A DNA stretch of 64,000 nt, taken from positions 434,001 through 498,000 of the forward strand of contig FNAW01000004.1 of NCBI GenBank assembly GCA_900102115.1, read 5' to 3'. The DNA is from Blastococcus fimeti (GTDB taxonomy: Bacteria > Actinomycetota > Actinomycetes > Mycobacteriales > Geodermatophilaceae). The notes under the pieces are model-generated. The model was not told the DNA's origin. It saw only the letters and a program-made list of their open reading frames with translations, and made no database searches. Positions 1 to 9,295 of the stretch are shown one piece after another (the first letter of the stretch is position 1; each line of letters starts with the position of its first letter). Position numbers and translations under genes: made by a program.

Positions 1-328
1 GCCGGGCGACGGAGTGGTCGCCGACCCGGATCCGCTGCTTGACCGCCGTGCCGCCGCCCGCCGGGATCTCGACCAGCCGGACCCGCCCGGCGAGCAGCGC
101 CCGCAGCCGGTCGGCGCCGTCGTCGGAGTCCACGGGCGCGACCAGCACCACCTCGCGGGAGGTCGCGGCGGCGGCGATCACCGCGGCCAGCGCCGCCCCA
201 CCGGGGCGCTCGCGGCGCTCGACGTCCTCCACGACGGGCACTGGCGCATCCGGGGTCAGCCGCGAGGCGCTGCCCACCAGGTCGACGTCGAGCAGCGCGT
301 CACCGACCACCACCAGCGGCCGCGTCAT
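1..328 (-). CDS. hldE: HldE-type heptose-7-phosphate kinase, N-terminal part
   Basis: The gene runs off the left edge, leaving about 109 residues from its ATG. The start overlaps the stop of gmhA (ATGA), as in the other genes of this operon. The visible part is the N-terminal half of a PfkB/ribokinase fold: VVVGDALLDVDLVG near residue 6, a LTPDAPVPVVE segment, and the GGAALA sugar-binding turn near residue 45. The family (HldE/RfaE) phosphorylates D-glycero-D-manno-heptose 7-phosphate at C1. Whether the adenylyltransferase half is fused or separate lies outside the window. The GmhA and GmhB neighbours support heptose rather than another PfkB substrate. Confidence 0.8.
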   Translation of the reverse strand, partial: MTRPLVVVGDALLDVDLVGSASRLTPDAPVPVVEDVERRERPGGAALAAVIAAAATSREVVLVAPVDSDDGADRLRALLAGRVRLVEIPAGGGTAVKQRIRVGDHSVAR

Positions 329-1005
329 CGGGCCGTGCCCAGCGACGGGCCGGACGGCACCCGCGACGGCTCGGCCAGCACCGCGGCGTCGAAGGCGGCG
401 CAGACCAGGTGCAGCGCGACGAGGTGGCACTCCTGCACCGTCGCCGTCCACGGGGACTCGATGCAGACCGCGTCGTCGGCGGCCGCGGCCAGCGGATTGG
501 GTGCCGGCCCGGTGAGCGCCAACGTGGTGATGCCGCACGCGCGCGCCCGGCGGGCGGCGGCGACGGCGTTCGGCGAGCGGCCCGAGGTCGACAGCAGGAC
601 CAGCACGTCACCGGGGCGGCCGTGCGCCTCCACCTGCCGGGCGAAGAGCTCGTCGGCCGGGTAGTCGTTGGCGATCGCGGTCAGCGACGAGGTCTCGGCG
701 GTCAGGCAGATCGCGGAGAACGGCGGCCGGTCGGCCCGGTACCTCCCGACCAGCTCGGCGGTGAGGTGCTGGGCCTGGGCGGCGCTCCCACCGTTGCCGG
801 CGGCGAGCAGCCGGCCGCGCGCGTCCCCGCAGAGGATGCCGGCCAGCAGCCGGCCCCAGTCGTCGAGCACCTCGAGCTGGGTGTTCAGCGAGCCGAGCGC
901 GGTGGTCAGCGAGCTGACGTGGTCGGCGCCGCTGAGGTGGGTGCACGCCGCGGGGTCGGGCACCTCCGCCGCCACGTTCTCGAAGAAGGAGTGCGGAACG
1001 CTCAT
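325..1005 (-). CDS. gmhA: Phosphoheptose isomerase GmhA
   Basis: This 226-residue protein has one SIS domain and should convert sedoheptulose 7-phosphate to D-glycero-D-manno-heptose 7-phosphate, the first step of nucleotide-activated heptose synthesis. Family marks are GRLLAAGNGGSAAQAQHLTAELVGR near residues 66-90, then LLSTSGRSPN near 135 and a C-terminal QECHLVALHLVC helix, which in GmhA carries metal and catalytic residues. I chose the ATG because a GGAGG lies just upstream and the ATGA overlaps the end of the upstream glycosyltransferase. The length fits the family, with about 20 extra N-terminal residues. It sits in a five-gene coupled run. Confidence 0.88.
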   Translation of the reverse strand: MSVPHSFFENVAAEVPDPAACTHLSGADHVSSLTTALGSLNTQLEVLDDWGRLLAGILCGDARGRLLAAGNGGSAAQAQHLTAELVGRYRADRPPFSAICLTAETSSLTAIANDYPADELFARQVEAHGRPGDVLVLLSTSGRSPNAVAAARRARACGITTLALTGPAPNPLAAAADDAVCIESPWTATVQECHLVALHLVCAAFDAAVLAEPSRVPSGPSLGTAR

Positions 1006-2216
1006 CGGGCGACCTCCACGAGACGCCGGCCGGTGCGCACCTGCCGGTAGACGGATTCGGTGTCGGCCACGACGCGGCTCCACCGGTAGCGGTCGCGGGC
1101 GCGCGTCACCCCGGCGCGGCCGTAGGCGGCCCGGCGGTCGTCGTCGGCGAGCAGTGCCGCGAGCACCGCTCCGAGCCGCGCCGGGTCCCGCGGCGGCACG
1201 AGGTCGCCGGTGACGCCGTCGACGACGCTGTCCTGCAGCCCGCCGACCGCGGTGGCCACCACCGGCCGGCCGCAGGCCATCGCCTCCAGCGGCGTGATGC
1301 CGAACGGCTCGTACCAGGGGACGGCGAGGACGACGTCGGCCGACCGCACCCAGGCCGGCACGTCGGCGCGGGCCACGGAGCCCGCGAACACCAACCGGTC
1401 GGCCACGCCGGCCGCGGCGGCGATCGCGCGCAGCCGGCGCACCTCGGGGTCGGCGTCGATCCGGCCCGCCGCCGGGCCACCGACGACGACGAGCTCGGCG
1501 TCCGGCACCGCCGTCAGCGCGCGCACCGCGTCGTCCTGCCCCTTGCGCTCGACCAGCCGGCCGAGCACGAGCAACCGCCTGCGACCGGTGCGCGGCGCAC
1601 CCGGGCCGTCCGGTGTGAAGACGTCGGTGTCCACGCCGCACGGGACGATCGAGACGCGGTCGGTGGTCAGGCCCAGCCGGCGCAGCTCGAAGACCTCGTC
1701 GGAGCAGGTGGCGACGACGTGGTCGACGGTCCGGCACAGCGAGCGCTCGAGCTCGATCCGGTTCGGCGGGGAGGTGTCGGCGTCGCCCTGGTGCCGGCGC
1801 TTGACCGACCCGAGGGCGTGGAAGGTCTGCACCACGGGCACCGCGCCCGGCAAGGAGCCGGCCGCGGCGACCGACGCCAGCCCGCTCATCCAGAAGTGCG
1901 CGTGCACGAGATCCGGTGGCCGAGGGCTCCAGCTGCGGCGGAGGTTCGCGGCGAACTCGGGCATGTGCCGCAGCAGGTCGTCCTTCGGCAGCTCGCACGC
2001 CGGACCCGCCGGCACGTGCACCACGTCGTAACCGTCCTGGGTGACCACCCGCTCGGGCAGCGCCTCGTCGTCCCGGCGGGTGTGCACGGTGACGTCGTGC
2101 CCGCGCTGCGCGAGGCCCGCGGCGAGTGCCGCGACGTGCACGTTCTGCCCGCCGGCGTCCACCCCGCCGATGGCGGCGAGCGGGCTGGCATGTTCGCTGA
2201 CCAGGTCGATCCTCAC
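1002..2216 (-). CDS. GT4 glycosyltransferase, MshA/sucrose-phosphate-synthase-like
   Basis: A 404-residue cytoplasmic retaining GT-B glycosyltransferase. The N-terminus (SEHASPLAAIGGVDAGGQNVHVAAL) carries the GGxNVHV loop shared by MshA and sucrose-phosphate synthases. The C-terminal half has LVLGRLVERKGQDDAVRAL and the donor-binding PWYEPFGITPLEAMACGRPVVAT with the E-x7-E pattern. The GTG start overlaps the preceding stop (GTGA); an open frame continues upstream but is not coding-like. Acceptor and donor cannot be read from sequence. Position between heptose genes suggests it builds the heptose-containing glycan rather than mycothiol, although MshA-type specificity is not excluded. Confidence 0.85.
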   Translation of the reverse strand: MRIDLVSEHASPLAAIGGVDAGGQNVHVAALAAGLAQRGHDVTVHTRRDDEALPERVVTQDGYDVVHVPAGPACELPKDDLLRHMPEFAANLRRSWSPRPPDLVHAHFWMSGLASVAAAGSLPGAVPVVQTFHALGSVKRRHQGDADTSPPNRIELERSLCRTVDHVVATCSDEVFELRRLGLTTDRVSIVPCGVDTDVFTPDGPGAPRTGRRRLLVLGRLVERKGQDDAVRALTAVPDAELVVVGGPAAGRIDADPEVRRLRAIAAAAGVADRLVFAGSVARADVPAWVRSADVVLAVPWYEPFGITPLEAMACGRPVVATAVGGLQDSVVDGVTGDLVPPRDPARLGAVLAALLADDDRRAAYGRAGVTRARDRYRWSRVVADTESVYRQVRTGRRLVEVAR

Positions 2217-3208
2217 CGTGGGGCCCTTTCTGTGACGACAGCTGTCAGCAGGGCGTCCCAGTCGTCCAGGAAGCGGGCCAGGCCGTAGCGGTCCAGGGCC
2301 GCGGCGCGGGCGGCCTTGCCGGCCAGCCGCGCGGCGTCCTCGTCGTCGAGGAACTCGCGCACCGCCGCCCACAGCCGCTCCGGCCGGGTCGAGATCACCC
2401 CGGCCTCGGCGGGAACGGCCTCGACCACCTCCGTGGTGGCCAGCGCGACCACCGGCATCCCGAGGTGCATCGCCTCGAGCAGCGAGAGCCCCAGCGAGGT
2501 CCAGCGCACCGGGTGCACGTACACACGGCGGCGGGCCAGTTCGGCGTGCATGGCCGCCTGCGGCGGGTCGTCGAACAGCGCCACCCGCGCCGGGTCCAGG
2601 CCGTACGCGGCGTGCAGTCCGGTCAGCCCCATGCCGAAGACGTCCACCGGCGCGACCTCCGCCAGCCCGGGCAGCAGGTCGGCCCCGACCGTGCGGCCGC
2701 GTCGCACCGGCTCGTTCGTGACGACGGCGGCCCGCGCCAGCTCGCCGCTCCAGCGCTCACCGGGGTCGACGATGCCGTGCTCGATGACCGTCGTCGGCGC
2801 CCGGCCGTTGTCGTAGAACAGCCGGTTGAAGGAGGTGACGTGCGCGATCGGGATGTCGGTGCGGTCCGCCATCGGGTGCCGCGTGAGAGGTATCGGTGCG
2901 GCTCCGTCGTCCAGGCCCGGCGCGTTGTGCTCGAGGAAGACCGCGGGCAGGTCCCGGCCGGGCTCGCGGCCCAGCCACGCACGCACCAGCTCCAGGTCGC
3001 GGGGGCGCTGGAGGATCACGACGTCCGGCTCCTCCTCGCGCAGCTGCGCGGGCGTCACCTCGCGGGCGGACGCGGGCCAGTCCCAGGTGCGGGCGCGGCC
3101 GAGCCCGTCGGCGTCCCGCCCGGGCGTCACCGGGATCAGGTACTCGTGCCGGCCCTGCACGAAGGCCGTCGTCCAGGAGCCGTGCACGTGCCAGACCAGC
3201 ACCTTCAT
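2213..3208 (-). CDS. GT4-like glycosyltransferase
   Basis: A 331-residue GT-B type protein starting MKVLVWHVHGSWTTAFVQG. It is shorter than typical GT4 enzymes. The C-terminal donor domain is recognisable by RRVYVHPVRWTSLGLSLLEAMHLGMPVVALATTEV near residues 240-275, where the ExMxxGxPVV pattern is conserved. A central SFNRLFYDNGRAPTTVIEHGI segment resembles the interdomain region of this class. There is no signal peptide or membrane segment. The ATG overlaps the stop of the GT9 gene upstream and the last base triplet overlaps the start of the next glycosyltransferase, so it is coupled on both sides. Sugar specificity is unknown. Confidence 0.8.
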   Translation of the reverse strand: MKVLVWHVHGSWTTAFVQGRHEYLIPVTPGRDADGLGRARTWDWPASAREVTPAQLREEEPDVVILQRPRDLELVRAWLGREPGRDLPAVFLEHNAPGLDDGAAPIPLTRHPMADRTDIPIAHVTSFNRLFYDNGRAPTTVIEHGIVDPGERWSGELARAAVVTNEPVRRGRTVGADLLPGLAEVAPVDVFGMGLTGLHAAYGLDPARVALFDDPPQAAMHAELARRRVYVHPVRWTSLGLSLLEAMHLGMPVVALATTEVVEAVPAEAGVISTRPERLWAAVREFLDDEDAARLAGKAARAAALDRYGLARFLDDWDALLTAVVTERAPR

Positions 3209-4206
3209 GCGCCCACCAGCTTCTCGACGGCGGCGACGACGTCGTGCGCCGTGACCGAGGTCAGGCACGGGTGGCCGGGCACGGGGCACTCGCGGGCGCG
3301 GGAGCCGCGGCAGGGGGCCGACTGGTCACCGAGCAGCACCGTGGGCACGCCGTAGGGGGCCCACCGCTCGGCCGGGACGACGGGCGAGAACAGCGAGACC
3401 ACCGGCGTCCCGACGGCGGCGGCCAGGTGCGCGGGCCCGGTGTTGCCGACGACGACTGCCGCCGCGCCGTCGAGCAGCGCGGCCATCTCGGCGAGCGTCG
3501 TCGCACCCCCGAGGTCGACGCCGCGGCGGCCGGCGACGAACGCGGTCAGCTCCCGCTCGGTGGGTCCACCGGTGACCAGCACCCGGTGCCCGGCGTCGGC
3601 CAGCGCCTCGACCGCCTCGGCGCACCGCTGCGCGGGCCAGGCGCGCGCCGGCACCGACGCCCCGGGGTGCAGCACCACGTGGCCGGGCTGGTGCGCGGCG
3701 GCGGGCAGGGGGCGGCGGAGGGCGAGCCGGCCGTCGTCGCCGGGTGGCAGCTCGAACCCGGCCGCGCGGGCCAGGGACAGCGCCCGCTCGGGCTCGGGCA
3801 GGTCGTCGTCGACGGCGTGGCGGACGTCGAGCAGCGAGCCGGGGTAGTCGACGCTGATCGCCGAGATCCGCCGCACGCCCGCGGTGCGCAGGACCAGCGC
3901 CAGCGGCAGCGGCGACTGGTGGAACGACGTCGAGATCACCGCCTCGTCCGGCGCCAGCGCGCGGACCCGGTCGGCGAGCGCGGCCAGGTCGTCGGCGTCC
4001 ACCGCGGGCGGGTCGCCGAGGATCCACGGGCAGGCCCAGGTCCACACCTCGTCGACGCCGGGCAGCAGCTCCGCGGCCGCGGCCCCGGCCGGTCCGGCGA
4101 GGAGCACCACCCGGTCGGCGCCGTGCGCGACGGCGCGCACCAGCGGGCCCTGCAGCAGCACGTCGCCGGCGTTGTCGAGCCGGGCCACGAGCACGGTCCG
4201 GCTCAC
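3205..4206 (-). CDS. GT9 family (heptosyltransferase-like) glycosyltransferase
   Basis: A 333-residue GT-B protein of the GT9 (ADP-heptose:LPS heptosyltransferase) type. Evidence: N-terminal VLVARLDNAGDVLLQGPLVRA, a mid-protein VVLHPGASVPARAWP phosphate-binding turn near residue 185, and the family hallmark GNTGPAHLAAAVGTPVVSLFSP near 265-285, followed by a Cys-rich tail (CRGSRARECPVPGHPC) common in GT9 proteins. It is the natural consumer of the ADP-heptose made by the flanking genes, an inference from context. The GTG chosen overlaps the upstream stop (GTGA); a second GTG one codon earlier is possible. Confidence 0.87.
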   Translation of the reverse strand: MSRTVLVARLDNAGDVLLQGPLVRAVAHGADRVVLLAGPAGAAAAELLPGVDEVWTWACPWILGDPPAVDADDLAALADRVRALAPDEAVISTSFHQSPLPLALVLRTAGVRRISAISVDYPGSLLDVRHAVDDDLPEPERALSLARAAGFELPPGDDGRLALRRPLPAAAHQPGHVVLHPGASVPARAWPAQRCAEAVEALADAGHRVLVTGGPTERELTAFVAGRRGVDLGGATTLAEMAALLDGAAAVVVGNTGPAHLAAAVGTPVVSLFSPVVPAERWAPYGVPTVLLGDQSAPCRGSRARECPVPGHPCLTSVTAHDVVAAVEKLVGA

Positions 4207-5693
4207 CACGCACCGTCCAGCACGGCGTCCACCGCCGCGGTCAGGGTCGGGGCGGTGTGCGCCGCCGCGGCGACCTCGTCCTTCCGGGTCACCGGCGTCG
4301 GCACCATGATCCCGGTCGCGCCCGCGGCGGCCGCGGCGTCGACGTCGGCGGCGATGTCGCCGATGACCACGCAGCGGGCTGGGTCGACGTCGAGCTCGGC
4401 GCACGCGGCCTTGACCATGCCGGGCGCGGGCTTGCGGCACTCGCAGCCGTCGTCGGGGCCGTGCGGGCAGACCTGCACGGTGTCGAACGGGCCGAGCAGC
4501 TCCTCGAGCCGGGCCATGCAGGCGTCGACCTGCTCCCGCGTGATGATCCCGCGTGCCACGCCGGACTGGTTGCTGACCACCCCGACCCGCACGCCGCGGG
4601 CGCGCAGCGCATCGACGGCCTCGCGGGCGCCGGGAACCGGCGTCACCAGGGCCGGGTCGCCGTTGTACGGGTAGTCGCGCACGAGCGTGCCGTCGCGGTC
4701 GAAGAGCACCAGGTCGGGCAGGCCCCGCCACGGGCGCACCCCCACGTGCCGGACGACGCCGCGCAGCCAGTGCCACGTCGCCAGCACGGGGATCGCGGCG
4801 CTGGTGGCGAGCATCGTGGTCACCTCGTCGCGGGTGCGCGGCCCGGCTGCGATCCGCGCCCAGGCGAACTCGGCGGTGCCCGCGGCCCAGGCGCCGGCCG
4901 CGGCGAGCGCCGCCCGCGGCCGCCCTCCGGCGGCCAGCCCGACGGCGGCCAGCGCCGCGGCGGTGACGGCGGTGTGCTGCGGCCGGCGGCCCAGCGCGGC
5001 GTCGGCCCGCTGCCGCCAGTCGCGGCCGTGCAACCGGCGCATGAGGACGTCGTCGGCGTTGCCGGCCTGCACGCGCACGCTGACCCAGCGGTCGGTCGGC
5101 CGCACCGGGTGGGTGATCCGGCGCTCGCCGCGGACGAGCCGCGCGCCGGTGCCCATGATCCGCAGCGCGAGGTCGGAGTCCTCGCGGAAGGCGCGGGGGA
5201 AGCGCTCGTCGAACCCGCCGACGGCCGACAGCGCGGCCCGGCGGTAGGCGAGGTCGGCGGTGATCCAGCTGGCGGTGGCCAGCCCGGCAGTGCCGCGCTC
5301 CCAGTCGGTGGGGCGGCGGTCCCCGGGCAGCGGAACGTGCACCCGGCCCTGGCTGCCGGCGACGTCGGGAGCGAGGTCGGCGAGGTCGGTCGCCAGCCGC
5401 TCGTACCAGTCGGCGTCCGGCACGACGTCGTCGTCGAGGAAGGCGATCCACGGCGTGCGGGCGCTGCGCCAGCCGAGGTTGCGGGCACGGGCCGGCCCGC
5501 CGCCGCCGGTGCGCACGACGCGGACCGGCGGCAGGCCCGGGCGGGAGGGGGTCAGCGGCGCCCCGGTGGGGCGGTCGTCGACCAGGATCAGCTCGGCCGG
5601 GCGGGGACCCGGAGCCGTGGCGAGCGCGTCGAGGAGCACGTCGAGCGAGGGCCGCCCGATCGTCGGCACCACGACGGTGCACTCCGCCAGCAT
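4203..5693 (-). CDS. gmhB: GT2 glycosyltransferase fused to GmhB-type HAD phosphatase
   Basis: A 496-residue bifunctional protein. Residues about 1-220 are a GT2 domain: CTVVVPTIGRPSL, LILVDDR, a WIAFLDDDVVPDADWY segment with the acidic DDD donor/metal motif, and GFDERFPRAFREDSDLALR. A helical linker spans 230-310. Residues about 320-496 are an HAD phosphatase: LFDRDGTLVRDYPY (nucleophile Asp), GVVSNQSGVARG, the zinc-type CPHGPDDGCECRKPAPGM loop typical of GmhB/HisB-N, and CVVIGDIAADVDAAAAAG. GmhB removes the 7-phosphate from heptose 1,7-bisphosphate. The ATG follows only a weak ribosome site. It is the first gene of the coupled heptose run, 62 bases after the CoA-transferase genes. Confidence 0.87.
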   Translation of the reverse strand: MLAECTVVVPTIGRPSLDVLLDALATAPGPRPAELILVDDRPTGAPLTPSRPGLPPVRVVRTGGGGPARARNLGWRSARTPWIAFLDDDVVPDADWYERLATDLADLAPDVAGSQGRVHVPLPGDRRPTDWERGTAGLATASWITADLAYRRAALSAVGGFDERFPRAFREDSDLALRIMGTGARLVRGERRITHPVRPTDRWVSVRVQAGNADDVLMRRLHGRDWRQRADAALGRRPQHTAVTAAALAAVGLAAGGRPRAALAAAGAWAAGTAEFAWARIAAGPRTRDEVTTMLATSAAIPVLATWHWLRGVVRHVGVRPWRGLPDLVLFDRDGTLVRDYPYNGDPALVTPVPGAREAVDALRARGVRVGVVSNQSGVARGIITREQVDACMARLEELLGPFDTVQVCPHGPDDGCECRKPAPGMVKAACAELDVDPARCVVIGDIAADVDAAAAAGATGIMVPTPVTRKDEVAAAAHTAPTLTAAVDAVLDGAW

Positions 5694-5755
5694 GTGCAGC
5701 TCGGTTCCCGGACCCGGGAGGGCAGAAACACTACGGGCTCGAAGCGTCGGGCCGC

Positions 5756-6433
5756 TCAGACCGCCCCGGGCACCAGTTCGACGACCTCGTCCGCGAACGC
5801 GAGCCGGGCCCCGGTGCGCGCCTGCAGCTCCTCCCGGCTCAGACCGGCCACCAGCTCGCGCACGACCAGCCCGCCGGGGACCACGTCGATGACCGCCAGC
5901 TCGGTGAAGATGCGGTCGACCACGCCGGCCGCGGTCAGCGGATAGGTGCACAGCGGGAGGATCTTGGGCGTCCCCGCCTTGGTGGTGTGGGTCATGAACA
6001 CCAGCACCCGCTTGGCGCCGACGGCGAGGTCCATCGCACCGCCGACCGCCGGCGGGTGGCCCACCTCGTCGGTGGCCCAGTTCGCCAGGTCCCCGGCAGC
6101 GGAGACCTGGAAGCCGCCGAGCACGGTGACGTCGATGTGCCCGCCGCGCATCATCATGAACGAGTCGGTGTGGTGGAAGTAGGAACCGCCGGGCAGCAGC
6201 GTGACCGGCTGCTTGCCCGCGTTGATCAGCTCGGGGTCGCCCTCCCCCGGCGCCGGAGCCGGTCCCATCCCGAGGATGCCGTTCTCCGAGTGGTAGACGA
6301 TCTCCTTGTCGGGCGAGACGACCTCGCCGACCAGCGTGGGCATGCCGATGCCGAGGTTGACGTAGGCGCCGCTGGGGATGTCGCGGGCCACGCGGCGGGC
6401 CATGTCGATCAGCGACAGGCGGGGGCCGCTCAC
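5756..6433 (-). CDS. 3-oxoacid CoA-transferase, subunit B
   Basis: A 225-residue beta subunit of a family I CoA-transferase. The active-site glutamate lies in [10 protein letters not shown] near residue 50, the thioester-forming motif of SCOT/PcaJ enzymes. Other family segments are [11 protein letters not shown], a [23 protein letters not shown] stretch, and [18 protein letters not shown]. The GTG start overlaps the end of subunit A (GTGA), so the subunits are made in a coupled manner. The partner acid is not readable; succinyl-CoA:3-ketoacid, 3-oxoadipate or a dicarboxylate such as those moved by TctABC are options. Context with TctABC favours activation of an imported acid. Confidence 0.9.
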   Translation of the reverse strand: MSGPRLSLIDMARRVARDIPSGAYVNLGIGMPTLVGEVVSPDKEIVYHSENGILGMGPAPAPGEGDPELINAGKQPVTLLPGGSYFHHTDSFMMMRGGHIDVTVLGGFQVSAAGDLANWATDEVGHPPAVGGAMDLAVGAKRVLVFMTHTTKAGTPKILPLCTYPLTAAGVVDRIFTELAVIDVVPGGLVVRELVAGLSREELQARTGARLAFADEVVELVPGAV

Positions 6434-7098
6434 GATCCCGCCACCTCCACGACCCGGTCGACGAAGATGCCGGGGGTCACGATGCACTCGGGGTCCAGGT
6501 CGCCGAGCTCGACGAACTCGCGCACCTGGACGACGGTCACGGTGGCGGCGGTGGCCATCGTCGGGCCGAAGTTCCGCGCGGCGGTCGAGTAGACGAGGTT
6601 GCCCCAGCGGTCGGCCTTGCGGGCCTTGATCAGGGCGACGTCGCCGTGCAGCGGTTCCTCGAAGACGTGCCGGCGGCCGTTGATCATCCGCACCTCCTTG
6701 CCCTCGGCGAGCAGCGAGTCCGCGCCCGCGGGGGTGAAGAAGCCGCCCAGGCCCGCGCCGGCCGCGCGCATCCGCTCGCTGAGCGTGCCCTGGGGGACCA
6801 GTTCGAGCTCCAGCTCCCCGGCCCGGTAGCGCTCCTCGAACCAGATCGAGCCGCTGGACCGGGGGTAGGAGCAGATGATCTTGCGGACCCGGTGCTCGCG
6901 GATGAGCGCGGCCACGTCGGTCTCGCCGCTGCCCGCGTTGTTGGTGACCAGCGTGAGGTCGCGGGCGCCCTCGTCGAGCAGGGCGTGCACCAGCTCCACC
7001 GGGATGCCGGAGTTGCCGAACCCGCCGACGAGCACGGTCGCGCCGTCCCCGATCCCGGCCACCGCCTCGGGGAGCGAGCCGACCCTCTTGTCGATCAC
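6430..7098 (-). CDS. 3-oxoacid CoA-transferase, subunit A
   Basis: A 222-residue alpha subunit of the same family I CoA-transferase. It opens with the CoA-binding glycine signature TVLVGGFGNSGIPVEL near residues 20-36 and continues with LVTNNAGSGETDVAAL, GTLSERMRAAGAGLGGFFTPAG and the C-terminal TVTVVQVREFVELGDLDPECIVTPGIFVDRVVEV typical of ScoA/PcaI. The GTG start at VIDKRVGS is preceded by a 74-base gap from tctA and no other good start. Same strand and order as the TctABC genes indicate one operon running from the MarR side to here. Confidence 0.9.
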   Translation of the reverse strand: MIDKRVGSLPEAVAGIGDGATVLVGGFGNSGIPVELVHALLDEGARDLTLVTNNAGSGETDVAALIREHRVRKIICSYPRSSGSIWFEERYRAGELELELVPQGTLSERMRAAGAGLGGFFTPAGADSLLAEGKEVRMINGRRHVFEEPLHGDVALIKARKADRWGNLVYSTAARNFGPTMATAATVTVVQVREFVELGDLDPECIVTPGIFVDRVVEVAGS

Positions 7099-7172
7099 AG
7101 GCTCCCCGTCCGCTCGTGCGGGCAGCGCGCCCGTCCCCGCCCACTCTGCACCAGCCCCGGGCGGGCCGCGGC

Positions 7173-8819
7173 TCAGGGTTCGGCGCGGGTGCTGCCCCCG
7201 CCCGCGGGCGGGGGGCCGTCCCGGTTGCCGCCGTCGGTGGCCGCGACCCCCGCCGTGCCCTCCGACTCGCTGCCCGGCACCGTCTCGTGCGGGGCGGCCG
7301 CGTCGAGCTGGTCGGCGTAGAGCGCCGGCGGCCGTCCGCTCCGCTGCCGCCGGATGCCCATCACCGTGCTGTAGACGATCACCAGCGCCATCAGCCCGAA
7401 GATCGTCCCCGAGAGCGGCCGGGTGAAGAAGGTGTCGAACTGGCCGTCCGAGGTCAGCATCGCCCGGCGGAAGTTCGTCTCCAGGATCGCGCCCAGCACG
7501 AAGGCCAGCACCAGCGGGCCCGGCTCGAATCCGGTCTTCTTCATCAGCCAGCCGAGGACGCCGAACACCAGGACGACCCACATGTCGAAGACGTCGTTGT
7601 TGACCGAGAAGACACCGACCATGGTGATCAGCAGCGCGAACGCGGCCAGGATGCCCGCGCGCACCCGCAGCAGCTGCACGAAGACACCGACCAGCGGGAT
7701 GTTCAGCGCCAGCAGCATCAGGTTGCCGATGAACATCGAGGCGATGACGCCCCAGAAGATCTCCGGGTTCGTGTCGATCAGCTGCGGGCCGACCTGCACG
7801 CCGTTGATGAGCAGCGCCCCGTAGATCAGCGCCAGGACCACGTTCGGCGGGATACCGAGCGTGAGCAGGGGCACGAACGCCGAGGTGGACGACGCGTTGT
7901 TCGCCGTCTCGGGGCCGGCGACGCCCTCGATGGCGCCCTTGCCGAACCGGGACGGGTCCTTCGCGCGCCGCTTCTCCATCCCGTAGCTGGCCAGCGAGGA
8001 GATGACCCCGCCGCCACCGGGCAGCACACCCAGGAAGAAGCCGAGGACCGATCCGCGGGCGATCGCGCCGGAGGAGTCCCGGAAGTCCTTGCGGGTGGGC
8101 CAGATGTTCTTGATCCGGCTCTTGATCTGCTCGGCCTTCTCGGTCTTCTCCAGGTTGTAGAGGATCTCCCCCACCCCGAACAGGCCCATCGCGACCGCGA
8201 CGAAGTCCAGGCCGTCGAAGAGCTCGACCTGGTCGAAGGTGAACCGGCCGGTGCCCGTGATGGCGTCCTGCCCGATGGTGGCCAGGAACAGGCCGAGCGC
8301 CGCCATGCACAGCGCCTTCACCGGGTGCTTGGTACCGAGGTAGGTGACCAGGAGGATGCCGAAGGCGGTCAGCGCGACGTACTCCTGCGCGCCGAACTCG
8401 ACCGCCAGGTCCGCCAGCGGCGGCGCCAGCAGGATCAGCCCGACCACGGCCAGGGTGCCGCCGATGAAGGAGCCGACGGCGGCGATGCCGAGCGCAGGGC
8501 CGGCCCGGCCCTGCTTGGCCATCTGGTAGCCGTCGAAGGTGGTCACGACGGAGGCGGCCTCACCGGGGAGCTGCAGCAGCACCGAGGTGATCGTGCCGCC
8601 GTACATCGAGCCGTAGTAGATGCCGGCCAGCAGGATGACCGACGTCACCGGCTCGAGCTCGTAGGTCAGCGGCAGCAGCAGCGCGATGGTCGCCGTCGGG
8701 CCCAACCCGGGGAGCACGCCGATGACCGTGCCGATCAGCACGCCGATGAAGACGTACAGGATGTTGGTCGGGTCGAGCGCGACGGAGAAGCCTTCTCCGA
8801 GACCGTCGGCGATGCCCAT
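7173..8819 (-). CDS. tctA: Tripartite tricarboxylate transporter, large permease TctA
   Basis: A 548-residue polytopic inner-membrane protein, the usual size for TctA. The N-terminal [20 protein letters not shown] and the internal repeat-like [23 protein letters not shown] near residue 300 are the conserved glycine-proline segments of the family; about eleven hydrophobic spans are visible. The C-terminal 40 residues are hydrophilic and variable. With TctB and the periplasmic-type receptor TctC it imports carboxylates using an ion gradient. The stop of tctB is one base away, so the two are coupled. Substrate is unknown; citrate, and aromatic or dicarboxylic acids, are known for the family. Confidence 0.93.
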   Translation of the reverse strand: MGIADGLGEGFSVALDPTNILYVFIGVLIGTVIGVLPGLGPTATIALLLPLTYELEPVTSVILLAGIYYGSMYGGTITSVLLQLPGEAASVVTTFDGYQMAKQGRAGPALGIAAVGSFIGGTLAVVGLILLAPPLADLAVEFGAQEYVALTAFGILLVTYLGTKHPVKALCMAALGLFLATIGQDAITGTGRFTFDQVELFDGLDFVAVAMGLFGVGEILYNLEKTEKAEQIKSRIKNIWPTRKDFRDSSGAIARGSVLGFFLGVLPGGGGVISSLASYGMEKRRAKDPSRFGKGAIEGVAGPETANNASSTSAFVPLLTLGIPPNVVLALIYGALLINGVQVGPQLIDTNPEIFWGVIASMFIGNLMLLALNIPLVGVFVQLLRVRAGILAAFALLITMVGVFSVNNDVFDMWVVLVFGVLGWLMKKTGFEPGPLVLAFVLGAILETNFRRAMLTSDGQFDTFFTRPLSGTIFGLMALVIVYSTVMGIRRQRSGRPPALYADQLDAAAPHETVPGSESEGTAGVAATDGGNRDGPPPAGGGSTRAEP

Positions 8820-8820
8820 C

Positions 8821-9264
8821 TCAGCCCCCCAGCACGATGTCGTCGGGGAAGGGCACGCCCAGGCCCTCCACGAACACCAGCTGGAACGCGACCGCCCCGA
8901 GCACCGCCAGCGGGACCGCCCAGCGCCAGGGCTCCTGGGCGAAGAGCCGGAGCCAGACCAGGAGCATCAGCACCGCGGGGATCAGGAAGCCGATCTCCTG
9001 GAACAGTACGATGAAGATGCCGAGGCTGAGCAGCCCCAGCGCGATGCCGGCCGTGCCCCGCGTCCACGGCTCGTAGTCGGCCGGGTCGTCGACGAACAGC
9101 AGCACGAACGCGGTCAGGCTGAGCAGGCTCGCCACGATGAACGGCCACAGCCCCGGGCCGGGCGCGCTCAGCTCCCCGAGCGACAGGTCGCGCGCCTGCA
9201 GCATCGCGGCGATGCCGAAGAGCAGCAGGACGAGGGGCGCCAGCCGGTACAGGTGCTTGGACAT
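8821..9264 (-). CDS. tctB: Tripartite tricarboxylate transporter, small permease TctB
   Basis: A 147-residue protein with four predicted membrane spans, the expected TctB topology: LAPLVLLLFGIAAMLQ, WPFIVASLLSLTAFVLLFV, GIALGLLSLGIFIVLFQEIGFLIPAVLMLLVWL and WAVPLAVLGAVAFQLVFVEGLGVPFP. The start ATG (MSKHLYRL) lies 31 bases after the end of the first tctC copy. The small subunit pairs with TctA in the membrane; sequence conservation of TctB is always low, so assignment rests on size, topology and position between tctC and tctA. Confidence 0.9.
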   Translation of the reverse strand: MSKHLYRLAPLVLLLFGIAAMLQARDLSLGELSAPGPGLWPFIVASLLSLTAFVLLFVDDPADYEPWTRGTAGIALGLLSLGIFIVLFQEIGFLIPAVLMLLVWLRLFAQEPWRWAVPLAVLGAVAFQLVFVEGLGVPFPDDIVLGG

Positions 9265-9295
9265 CGCTCTCCCGTGGGGACGGCGGCCGGGACGG

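Noticed and set aside
1002..2216. Assignment of the GT4 protein as MshA of mycothiol synthesis
   Set aside because: The N-terminal loop is similar, but the context is entirely heptose and glycan genes, so the specific name is not supported.
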